A stretch of 64,000 nt of DNA from Picochlorum sp. 'celeri'. Taxonomy: Eukaryota > Chlorophyta > Trebouxiophyceae. Every line of letters begins with the position of its first letter. Position 1 is the stretch's first letter. Both the position numbers and the translations under genes were made by a program. The stretch spans positions 310,001 to 374,000 of the forward strand of contig JAACMV010000004.1 of the NCBI GenBank assembly GCA_010909725.1, given 5' to 3'. The notes under the pieces are model-generated. The model was not told where the DNA came from. It saw only the letters and a program-made list of their open reading frames with translations, and did not search any database. Positions 26,101 to 38,100 of this stretch are shown here, piece after piece.

Positions 26101-29100
26101 TTCCGGCTGTTGACACACAAGATAAGGCTGCATCCAAAGATACAGACGGGTCTCCACCAACATAATGACAGATTTTCCTGCCTGCCTTTCTCTGTCTTGG
26201 CAACATCATTCCAGAAGTGGCTCCAGCAGACACCTGCTCTGTTGCACGATGAGACAGATCAGTCCATTTTAAGGCCCTGAACTCGCCGATTCCAAATCCT
26301 GCCTGGCCATCCCTGATTTTAATGATTCCTTCGGGATATATTGCGACAGTCATATGCGGTGGGTAGGAACCATAAACAGCACGGAGAACTGCATCTCCTA
26401 AACTGCACTCACCAACTGATCTGGACGCAAACATGCTCTTTAGACACTGTTCTGTTATGTAGGAAAGTGCCCCTAGGGAAACAATTGGCTCGCCATTTAC
26501 TTTTACACCATCGTTGATGTTTGCAAGCCTGGGTTGTCGAGAATGAACTTCAAACAAGGCAGAGCTTCCCTTACTCACTGCAGTGCAAAGTACGTTAGGA
26601 ATTTCTGGGTGGACCCAGTGGCGAGACTTTTCCCAGTAACCCTGAAGAGGAACTGATGCAGGTACCACGCCTACTGCGACACCTTTTGATATGATTGCAT
26701 GTGCATTAGTGCCTTGGAAGGCAAATGAGCTCACACCCATGTGGGATACTATGTCTTCGCTAATCACAGATTTTCCATGAGGTGCCACTGACCTGGGAAT
26801 AAACCAGGCACTTTGTGCCAGGACCGGTATTGTGTGTGAATTTAATGCCCTCAGATGCAAAATAGGCAGAACTGCTTCATTGGAAACAGCTGTTTGAATA
26901 TGAGCCAGACCCATCATTCCAGCAGCTGGCTCTGAATGTCCAACAAGTGATTTTCCTGCCGCAAGAACTTTGGGAGATGCAACACCTTGCAGAAGAGCAC
27001 TCAAAGCACCAACCTCAATAGGATCACCTAGTCCAGTACCAGTTCCATGCATTTCAAAGGTATCAATCTCCCAGGGATGCAACACAGCATCCTTCAGAGC
27101 AGATTTAATAACCCTTGTTTGCGCAGGTCCATTTGGCGCAGTCAGAGAACTAGATCGGCCATCTTGGTTCAGTGCAGTTCCACTTAATATACTGAATACA
27201 TCTGGTACTGTTGCTGTTTCTGCTAGCAGTTGCTGGATGTAAAATGCACCCCCAGCTTCTGCTCTGACGTATCCATCGGCTGCTGAATCAAGCGTTTTGC
27301 ATCTTCCATCCTGAGATAGCATCCCTGACTTCGCGAATGCCGCTGGAGTATCAACTGAGAGCATCAGGTTGGCCCCAGCATTCAGCGCACCCTCACACTG
27401 GCCTAATTTCAGGGAATTGCTTGCAGCATGAAGACTGACAAGGGACGATGAGCATGCTGTATCAACTGTAAGGGTTGGACCCTTCAGATCAAACGCAAAA
27501 CTAACTCGACCAGAAGCGACACTCAGAGTGTTACCAGTTGCAGTATATGCCGTGATACCCTTCACATGCTTTGCCATGACCTTTGCGTAATCGGTGGAAG
27601 ACAAACCAACAAACATGCCGGTCTCCCTCTCGTAGGCACCATTTTGCTGTGACTTGCAGAAAAGAATTTCAGCGACCAATTCCATTAGCATCCTTTGTTG
27701 TGGGTCCATTAATGCTGCTTCTGCATCAGAGATGCTCATACAAAGGGGATCAAACATCTCAATGTCTCCAAGAGTGGGTGCAAACCTTACAGGTAATCCG
27801 CTGAACATGTGAGCGTGTGATTCAATATCCCATCTTGACAGAGGAATAATACCAGATGCATCTTTTGCTTCGATAAATGCCAATGCATTGCACGAAGACC
27901 GTATATTTGCATCTCGAATCACCATGCATCCTCCAGACGTTTTGACCAATTGATCATTCCCAATGGTGATTGAAATCTCGCTTTCAGTTTCAACTTCTTC
28001 AGAACTGACCAAGGTGCTGATAAACGCAGCAATACTTGATGATGTTGGATAATCAAAGACCAAAGTTCCTGGTAATTCAATGCCAAATTTGCTCTCTAAG
28101 TCATTCCTGAATTCTACTGCACTAAGAGAGTCAAGCCCAGCAGACATTAATGGCTCATTTGCACTGATTTCTCCACCCAGAATCAACGACACAGCTTCTT
28201 GTACAGTTGCAAGAACCTCTTCTTCGGCAAATTTGTCTGATACATTCTTCTGCTGCCTCGACTTCACATTTCGCTTCTTTTCTTTCGATGCATGTGATGC
28301 TGTGGCAAAGTTTGAGAACATCAGAGGTACTTGTGAATCCTTATACTGAGTATTGATGAACACATTCCAATTGAATGGAATGCACGTGACTGTACTCGAT
28401 CCTGTAAATTTATTCACCAGGCTCGACATTGCACCAATACCAGTGTTAACATCGACAAGACCTAGGCCAGTCCTTTCAACTCTTGCCTTTGTAGAGGCAT
28501 CATTAGCTGCCATACCTGTCCCAGCCCATGCCCCAAACTGTATGCTGACACAAGGAAGTCCTTGCGATACCTGCTTTGCTGACATATCATCCAACGCACT
28601 GTTTGCTGAACTGTAATTCATTTGCCCTGGCGAGCCCAGCAGAGAGGCTACTGAAGAGAATAGCACACTTACTCCTTCTGGGTGTAAGCCAAGGTGTGAC
28701 GCGAGGTGTTCCATGGCCACGACCTTGGGTGCAAACACCTTTCGGATGCCAGAAATACTCTGATTTGCGAGTGTCGCGTCCACCAAAACTCCACTCGCAT
28801 GGAAAAGGCCGGACAGAGCACGCTCTGAACACAGGCTCGCTCCATCCTCCTGCATCGATGCATCTGCAGTCACAAGCGTTACTGGATGATTGTTGCCGCC
28901 AGCAATGAGATCAGAAAGATCATTCCAAGATCTGAGGCGTCCGGTTCGCCCGGTTGCAACGACGCTTACTTGGCCTGATTTCAAGAGCCAGCAAGCAGTC
29001 AACGACCCCAGGGTGCCCAGGCCGCCAGTCACAAGCATGGCACCGCTCTTTTCAGGGCAGGGGGGTACCTGTGACTCGGGTCTATTCGTCACAATTTTGC

Positions 29101-32100
29101 CCACATGACGAGCCTGAGACATTTGACGCAGGGCAGCCTGCACGTCGTGCAGACGATGGGTGACTTGAGGCAGAGGATTCACAACGCCATCCGACAGCAG
29201 TCCTCCGAGGCGTACGAGGGCTGCCTGCACAGCCATATCTGGGAGGAAATCTACCGCCACCAGGGTGTACCCAACGTCAGGACGCTCCTGGCACACACGG
29301 GAGCCACTCCAAATGTCACGCTTGCTGATCTCAATGAAGCGGCCTCCTGGACGAAGCACAGAAAGAGATCCAGAAACCATCCCGCTGGACGTCAAGCTGT
29401 TCAGAACAATGTCAACGCCCCCGAGCTCCGCCACCTCAGACACAAACTGGGTGTCGCGAGAGCCAAACGCGTGGCAAACACCCATGCCGCGCACCAACGA
29501 GCGCTTGTTAGGACCACCAGCAGTCGCCACAACAACCCCTCCAAGAGCAGCCACTTGCTGGATGGCAGCGAGGCCAACTCCTCCCGCAGCACCGTGCACC
29601 AGAGCCCGTTCACCAGGCTGGCAGCCCGCAGCCTGGCGGAAGGCCGCGTCTACAGTGATGAACACAGTTGGGCAAGTCGCAGCTGCCTCAAATGAAAGGT
29701 TGGGAGGCATCGGGGCCATGCGTGGGGCGGACACGTGGACGTGAGAACCAAGGCTTCCACCAGCCAGCCCAAACACAGCATCTCCTGGCTGAAGCGAGTC
29801 AACGCCTTGCCCACAGGAAACCACCACACCTGAGCAATCACCTCCAGGGGGCCCAGGGTCTCCAGGATACATCCCCAGGACATTCAGAACGTCACGGAAG
29901 TTGATGCCCACGGCGCGCACTTCAACCACCACAGTCCCCTTGGTAGCTGCAGTACTGACAGGCAGGGCTTTCAGGTTATTCAAAGCACCACGGGGAACAG
30001 GCATCAGATGGTAAGAGGGCAATGGTTGAGGAATAGATGATGCCTGCAATACTGCTCTGAATATTGCTCCACATGAAATTCCAGATGGGAAATGTGTGGC
30101 AGAGCTCATTTCCCCTGACAGAGAAACCCTTCCATTTGAATCTTGCTCATTGTTGAAAACACATGAAACCCGCATTTGAGATAGCTCTGCCTTGAGACTC
30201 TTCATCATGCCAAATATGCATGATTTCGACCCTTGATCTCTATTCCCTTCGATCATGCTGGTCTGGATGAGGGGTGCATCGACATTCATCAAAATTCCAG
30301 ATTTCTTTAAGGCCGGTGAGTCTTTCAACAGCCCTATAGCATTTGCAATTAAGGAGGTAGACTGACCACACAGTGACACATTCCATGAATCGTTCGTGGT
30401 TAGACTGATATTAGATACATCATCCACCGACCAAATCTCCTCATACAGTACATCAGTTGCATGGATGGGTTCCACTCTCGACTCACGTCTCTGCAGTGAG
30501 GCTGACGATAAGCTTTCAATTTTCAGGCAACCACCTGATATTGGATTAGATAGCATGTAGTTAGCTGTGCTTTCGTTAATATATTCACTAGATGCGCTAA
30601 GGAAACGTGGGCGACCAAACTGAGCTGAATGGAGGGCGCCAAAGCCAGACGGTACTCTAAGCTCATTCAAGGTGCAAGCTGCGAGCTGAAGGCAATTATC
30701 GAGCGATGCCATGTTCACTTGCTCAGCCGGGTCGTGGTGAGCATTTTGAACAGAAGCTGTCGATTGATTGACAAATCGAATACCAAAGTTCAGTATTGGG
30801 TGAATCTGTTTCACCTCCTTCGCGATGTCCCTTTCTGACAAGGACCCAACAATACATGAGAAATGGCAATCGTTGGCATGTGAGAAGATACTCAGACTAT
30901 TCTCTTTGATGAGACATGATAGTGTGGACCGCTGACTAGAATCCAAAGCACTCAAGGGCATCGCTGTAGGAATCGAGCCACCGAGAAGCACTGGTTGCTT
31001 TGACCCTCTCTCTGCAAGACAGGAGGCCGCTGAGATTGCCATTTGGAAATAACCAGCTCCTGGAAAGATTGGCTTTCCATTGACCTGATGATCCCAAACA
31101 TAACTGAGTCTTGGAGAAGCACTCAAATCGCATTCGAATCTTCCTTTGGAGGTCATGAAGCGCGTCAAAAGAAGCTGAGGGTCACACGTAACCCAAAACC
31201 TGGTGTATTTACACAAACCGGAGCCCATCGTGTCATTATAAGACCCTTGCAAACTATCTTGGACCACAATTACGTGAGCGTTTGTTCCTTGGAATGCAAA
31301 TGCACTCACGCCACTCAGCTTGATTGAGTTGGGATCACTGCATGACTGTCGAGGGAGTACCCATGACTCTGATTCTCCAGCACCAAGGCTAGATACCACA
31401 TGCTGATTCAAAGCTCTAAGATGCGATATTCCGAGGATCTTTTCATGCCTTAGGCCTCTTGACAGGTGAAGAAGACCAGTCATTCCCGCAGCAGGTTCTC
31501 CGTGCCCAACCCACGATTTGGAAGCAAACAAAGTGACTGGATTCTTTCTTCGTATCCCATCAACAAAAACTGCTGATATGGCTCCAATCTCAATCGGATC
31601 TCCAAGAGGTGTACCTGTCCCATGCATTTGAATGTTTGACATTGAACTAGGCTTTTCCGATGCACTGTGCAAAGCATTCCGGAGGACTTCCTGCTGACTG
31701 GGTCCGTTGGGGGCAGTCAGAGTGGCACTCCTTCCAGCCTGATTCACAGCTGTGCCCTTAATCAATCCAACATTTTCTTGGTGATCACTAGAAAGCAAAC
31801 ACGTGACTACAGCTTCACCTCTCACGTATCCGTCAGCAGATGCATCCAGAGTCTTACATCTTCCGTTCAGTGTTGTCATGCCAGCTCTTTGGAACATGGC
31901 AGGTGTTTCGGGAGCAAGTGTGAGATTGACACCACTATTAAAGGCATATAGCGATTGATCGCTGATCACACTACTGTAAGCCATATGCATGCTAACCAGT
32001 GATGATGAGCATGCAGTATCAACAGTTGCTGCCGGCCCACGCAACCTGAATGAATATGAGACCCTTCCAGATACAACACTCATAGCTGTACCTGTGGCTG

Positions 32101-35100
32101 AATATGCCGTAACTCCTTTCAGATGTTTTGAAGAGATCTTAGCGTAATCATTGGACGATACTCCAACAAAGACGCCCCAATTTGCCCTATTCTGCTCCTC
32201 AGACATCTCAAGAGACCTTTGTGTAGCTATGTCAAAGGCAGTTTCCAAGAGAAGGCGCTGCTGAGGATCGATGAGTACAGATTCTGTTTCTGAAAGTCCA
32301 AATAGACTATTATCGAACATATCCACGTGATCAAGGAATACTCCGAACGGTACTGGCAATCCTCCACACAAGTCCACTTGTTTTTCAAGGTCCCAGCGGC
32401 TCAAGGGGACGTGTTCCACACAGTCGGATGGCTCCTCCGTGATGAAATCACGATGTGTTTTCGAAGAAAAGCATAAAATTTGAACATCACGTGCACCCCC
32501 TGACGGTATCAAAGCGTGTTCAACATCTGCAAGGGACAAGTCATCACCTGACTCAGAGAAATCTGATGATATCTGTGTGCTCAAATAATTTGACAGTGCC
32601 CCTACGGTTGGATAATCGAACACAAGAGTCGATGGAAGCGATATACCGAATGACGACTCAAGAGCATTCTTTAGCTCAACAGTTCCCAGGGAGTCCAAAC
32701 CGGCAGCCATCAATGGTTCCTCAGAGTCGACTGGCTTGCCCAACACTGCCTTCACTGCCTCCTGGACCTGTGGCTCAAAGTCACCGATTCTTGGTCTCGG
32801 TGTGGATTTTACAGATTTTCTCCTTCTTCTTCTATCCACCTTGGATTGGTTTTCTTCTACGGATTCGTCATCAGATGATAGTTCCTGTTGTTTTCCACCG
32901 TGCAGGGAAGCAGTTGTTTCTAGATATTTTGACAGTGCCCCTACAGTTGGATAATCGAACACAAGAGTCGATGGAAGCGATATACCGAATGACGACTCAA
33001 GAGCATTCTTCAGCTCAACAGTTCCCAGGGAGTCCAAACCGGCAGCCATCAATGGTTCCTCAGAGTCGACTGGCTTGCCCAACACTGCCTTCACTGCCTC
33101 CTGGACCTGTGGCTCAAAGTCAACACCACTTGAATTAGTGATTGCTTTGAAGCCCTTACGGGCCTTAGGTTTTCGTTCTTTAGGCCTTTGTATCACGTCG
33201 TGAGTGGATGAAGATGGAAGGGCACCAGGGCTCCAGAATTCAGCAAAGTTGCCAAACATAGGTGGGATTTCACGGAATTGCCTCAGGAAGTTTTCCCAGA
33301 TGAATGGAACGACAGAAATGACCGATTTAGTCATAGCACCGAACATTACGGAACTAAAGGCCGAAATACCTTGATTTGGCTTCACCATGCCCATGCCCAG
33401 TCTCTCAACTGCAAGGCGAGTCTTTTCGTTAGCCATACCCCCTCTGCCCAAGCGCCCCATTGGATGCTCAACGCGGGAGACCCGTGGTTGAGCTGAAGGT
33501 CAGCGATCACATCAATGGTGGCGTTTGCTGCGCTGTAGTTTGTCTGACCAGGCGATCCAAGTAGAGATGCCACTGAAGAAAAGAGAACAGCATTTGAAAG
33601 TGGGTAGTTCCGAACACTATTCTTCCAGATCAGAGCACTGCTAGATTTTGGCCCTGATACGGTCCTTACGCGAGAAAGATTCTGGTTAATTGCCATTGCG
33701 TCAGACAGAACGCCTCCAGAATGAATTAATCCCTGCAAGCAGAAAAAAAAAGTAGCTTGGTTATGAACACTTTAATATAGCAGTCAAGTAAGTAAGATGA
33801 CATACCATTACTGGCTTTGATGAACTGAAGAGCGAGACAATGCCTGCAACATTCTCCGAAGACGTTATATCACATTTACAGGCGGAAACCTCTGATGTTG
33901 TTCCATTATTTGTGATACTTCTCACGGCAGTGTTGTCTCCTCTTCCAGTGCGGCTGAGAGTACAATGTGTTCAACATTGTTGGAAGACATCCAGGTTCCC
34001 ACCAACGATCCTATCATACCCAAACCACCAGTTACAAACCAAAACCCTGATAGTCCATGCGAGTCTGACAGTCTCGCTCTTCTTGTCACAATCTTTCCAA
34101 TGTGTCTGGCCTGTGACATCTGTCGCAAAGCTGACCGTACAGAGTTCAAGCTATGATTCACAGATGGCAACGGTTTCAGGGATCCAACTGAGAGATTCCA
34201 TGCCAGCCTGGTGAGATACCTGTTGACAGCCATATCTGGGAGGAAATCTACCGCCACCAGGTGGTACCCAACGTCAGGACGCTCCTGGCACACACGGGAG
34301 CCACTCCAAATGTCACGCTTGCTGATCTCAATGAAGCGGCCTCCTGGACGAAGCACAGAAAGAGATCCAGAAACCATCCCGCTGGACGTCCAAGCTGTTC
34401 AGAACAATGTCAACGCCCCCGAGCTCCGCCACCTCAGACACAACTGGGTGTCGCGAGAGCCAAACGCGTGGCAAACACCATGCCGCGCACCAACGAGCGC
34501 TTGTTAAGGACCACCAGCAGTCGCCACAAAACCCCTCCAAGAGCAGCCACTTGCTGGATGGCAGCGAGGCCAACCCTCCCGCAGCACACCGTGCACCAGA
34601 GCCCGTTCACCAGGCTGGCAGCCCGCAGCCTGGCGGAAGTGCCGCATCTACAGTGATGAACACAGTTGGGGCAAGTCGCAGCTGCCTCAAATGAAAAGGT
34701 GGGGAGGCATCGGGGCCATGCGTGGGGCGGACACGTGGACGTGAGAACCAAGGCTTCCACCAGCCAGCCCAAAACAGCGTCTCCTGGCTGAAGCGAGTCA
34801 CGCCTTGCCCACAGGAAACCACCACACCTGAGCAATCACCTCCAGGGGGCCCAGGGTCTCCAGGATACATCCCCAGGAACATTCAGAACGTCACGGAAGT
34901 TGATGCCCACAGACTTGACGTCAATGACAATCTCACCGTCTCGAACAGTAGAAATATCAAGCGCCTCTGGCCGCAGGTTGTTCAAAGCCCCCCTTGGCTG
35001 GGGAAGTAACTGATATGCTGGTCTTTGATGGCCTCACATATGATTCCCTCTAGGGTCTGGGAGAGGACGGTTCTGTTCCTGAATGCTGATTGGGTATTGC

Positions 35101-38100
35101 TTGTTGCCCAATTTTGAACCACTGGCCCTCAGTGTTGGTATTTAAACTTTGAGATGCTCAACGGCATATCCAACAGAGGCGAAAGAACATATCTGAAAAT
35201 TCTTGAGCCATTGATCGCATCAGCCTTGAAGGACTGCTTGTCTTACTACCTGATCAGTCATTTCTGTGGATCTCAGTCGACCACGTTGGTGTAAGCGTGG
35301 GCAGGGTGACTTGCTTTGGAAGCAGAAAGTGCTACTGCTGACCAGACAGTCCAGACTGCTATGGCAATGCTTATGGTCATTTCCAGTGACCTTTCAAGGA
35401 GAGTCTTTGATTCGAGAGCTTCGTCTGGAAGGACTTGATCTGCGAGCCATGACTGTTCATTTACATCTGCTTGATGATGCTCCTGATGCTGAGGTCCTCC
35501 TCTGGTGCCCCTCGTCTTTCCAATAGATTTGCCAACAAGGTGCTTGATTGAGCCTCCGATATCTCCATCAAGCTGCATTAAAATGTCGACAGTGTTCTTT
35601 CGGCAGCTTCAAAACCGGCAAGCCACTGCGTGAAGGCTACGTGCAGACTTTCTCGGCAACACCATCGATTTGAGGCCTGCAGGGATGAATAGAGGATCCC
35701 CTGGTTTTCCACCAATGGCACAAGCTGCCAACGTGTGCCAGTCCATGGCTGATGGTTGACTATAACATAAGTAGACTCATTCATGCACCGGATCTGCGAT
35801 ATCAGCGAATATAAAGTGCATCTTGTTGCTGCTGGTGGTGGGTGGTGGTGGGCAGTCAAGAAAATATGCCGTGAGGATGACGTCTGTCGTCTCCTCTCAT
35901 TTTTGCTGAGTGCGATGCCAACTTGTCCCAAGAAATGGGGCTCGGCAACACATTGTTTGATTGATGAACCCTATTTCCAATATTCCTGAATGTGGAAGGA
36001 GATTGATTATGATGAGTTCACTCTGTACCTTCTCTGCTGGGTTCATTACTAAAGCACTTGGAAATGGAGGAGTCCAACAGCGCAATAGTTGATGACTTCA
36101 CCAGTTAAAAGCCTGGCTGTGAGTTTGACATCTCAAAATATCCCAGCACCCGGGAAGATTATGCCTGTCCTTGAACCATGTGGTCCCACAAGTAGGAGTT
36201 CTGCCGAGGCTTCTCAAATCCACTGATAGAATTGTAGCCTTCTCCTACATGTAGTTCTTTGCAAAAACCTAAACACAGACGGCACAAGCCACAAGTGCTT
36301 CTTCTGTAACATTAAGTTTCGTTTGTTCTCCAACTAATTTGGGCTTAGATTTACTTGCATATCTATCAGTGGAGGAGAGAATAACATGGGCATTAGTACC
36401 TTGGAATGCAAATGCACTTGTTCCGATGACTGATAGGTTCGTTCCGGCAGATCTGCCTTGATATTGACACGGATTGCTCTGCACTGTCAAACACTGCTGA
36501 CACGTAAGGATTCATATGTACCAAGTGCAACATTGGAAGTGACAAATCAGCCCCAGTTGCAGTTTGTGCATGTACCAACCTGCAAGGCCAGCAGCAGGCT
36601 CAGCATGGCCCATCCAAGACTTTGATGACATCAAGGCCAGTGGCTTCGTCCTTGCAGAACCAGACAGGCTCGTATTTGCAGCTCCAATCTCGATAGGGTC
36701 GCCCAGAGCCGTGCCAGTGCCGTGCATTTGCAGTGCACATATTTCCTCGTACGACATGCCTGCGAGTCCCCATGGCAGACTGGATCACAGTGCTCTGTGC
36801 AGGCCCATTTGGTGCCGTCAAGGCACTAGATCTGCCATCTTGATTGACAAAACTTCCACAGATGAAGCCAGAACAATCCGAAATTTTAATGTCGCCACTA
36901 TAGAGAAGGATAGACCCTATTGCCTCAGCCCTAACATACCCATCAGCTGTAGCATTCAATGTCTTGCATCGGCCATCATATGTTAGCATTCCTGCCTTTT
37001 GAAGAGTTGCTAATGTTGTTGGATGCAGGATAATATTTGCACCCGAACTGGAAGCAGTTTCGCATTGACCCATGTCCAAACAATTGTATGCCATGTGCAA
37101 TCCCACCAGTGATGATGAGCATGCTGTATCAATTGTCATTGCTGGCCCCTGAAGTCCGAACGTTGAAACTAAGTCTTCCTGACACGACACTGGACGATGT
37201 GCCTGTTCCTGTGTATGCTGTTATCCCTCCAAATGCCAAAGACATTTTCAGATAGTCTTGAGCAGAGCAGCCGACAAAAACACCACATTGCTTGGAGTTT
37301 GAGGGGTGGAATTGAGAAAACGTCTCTGCCACTGTTTCCATAACTAATCGCTGCTGTGGATCCATCATCATCGCTTCTTTATCTGCAAGCCAGAAGGCAT
37401 CTGCATCAAAGTGACCTATGTCATCCAACAAACCTGCAAAGCACACTGCTCGATCTCCTGTGAGTTTGTCCTGACACTCTGTGTTCCACCTGCCTTCGTA
37501 AATATTGACGCTGCCGTCAACAGGGTCGAATTTTTTGTTCTGCAAAGCACCCCCTGGAAGCATGGCAGCCATTCCCACGACCGCAATGATGGATGAGGAT
37601 TTTCTCTTCTGACTGATTTCCACACTCATAATGGTTTGATCCGTGGGTTCATCTTCAATGGAGACAGATTGCACAATGTCTAACGGAGTCACCATAAGGT
37701 ATTGAACTAGTTGCTCCGGCGTCGAACACTTGTTTAGCATATCAGGTGGTAACACCACCCCCAGCCTAGCTGCCAAGGCTCTCACGAATCTCTGCTGTGC
37801 AGTCTCGTCCGCCGCATCAGCAATCCGGTCAGATGGGGAAAGTTGCCTTCTCAGTACAGAATTTATTGTGGAATATACCACGTCAGATACTAAAGTATGG
37901 TCATCAGCATCCGATCTTGGCTTCTCACTTTTATCAGACATAGACAAGCCCACCACAAAGTTGCCAATAGATTCAGCATTGGGATAATCAAAGACAAGGG
38001 TAGATGGCAATTGTACTCCAATCTGGGTTTCAAGAGCATTTTAAACTCCACAGAAGTCAAGGAGTCCATACCGGCTGACATAAGAGGCTCATCTGGCAAT

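Larger units (their letters stand above)
32589..37600 (-). other. PKS module 4: KS-DH-ER-KR-ACP-ACP, frame broken many times
   Basis: KS4 (about 37600-36330) has IDTACSSSLVGLHMA near 37120, ALQMHGTGTALGDPIEIG near 36730 and GTSAFAFQGTNAHVI near 36410, each in a different frame. A DH start (YLWDHMVQG) is visible near 36190 and is then interrupted. The rest of the DH and linker (about 36100-35030) cannot be followed. ER4 (35020-34090) starts cleanly and then runs through cassette copy C, which has about a dozen small indels. KR4 (34060-33300) is split by a real intron at 33733-33805 and by one-base deletions near 33954 and in the C-run 33438-33442. Two intact ACPs follow. Domain order is normal, so the breaks look like consensus errors. 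Confidence 0.65.

Noticed and set aside
29105..29744. Long plus-strand open frames in cassette copy A, with identical twins at 43217-43856
   Set aside because: They are antisense to the ER coding sequence. They match each other only because the underlying DNA is duplicated, and high G+C lowers stop frequency. Proteins have no recognisable features.
32455..33138. A 227-codon plus-strand open frame across the two ACPs of module 4
   Set aside because: Antisense to clear ACP domains; its internal repeat is simply the ACP duplication.
33733..33805. This interruption as one more sequencing frame break
   Set aside because: It has GTATGT and a pyrimidine-rich TTGCAG acceptor, a size equal to other introns here, and splicing restores the KR sequence in frame.
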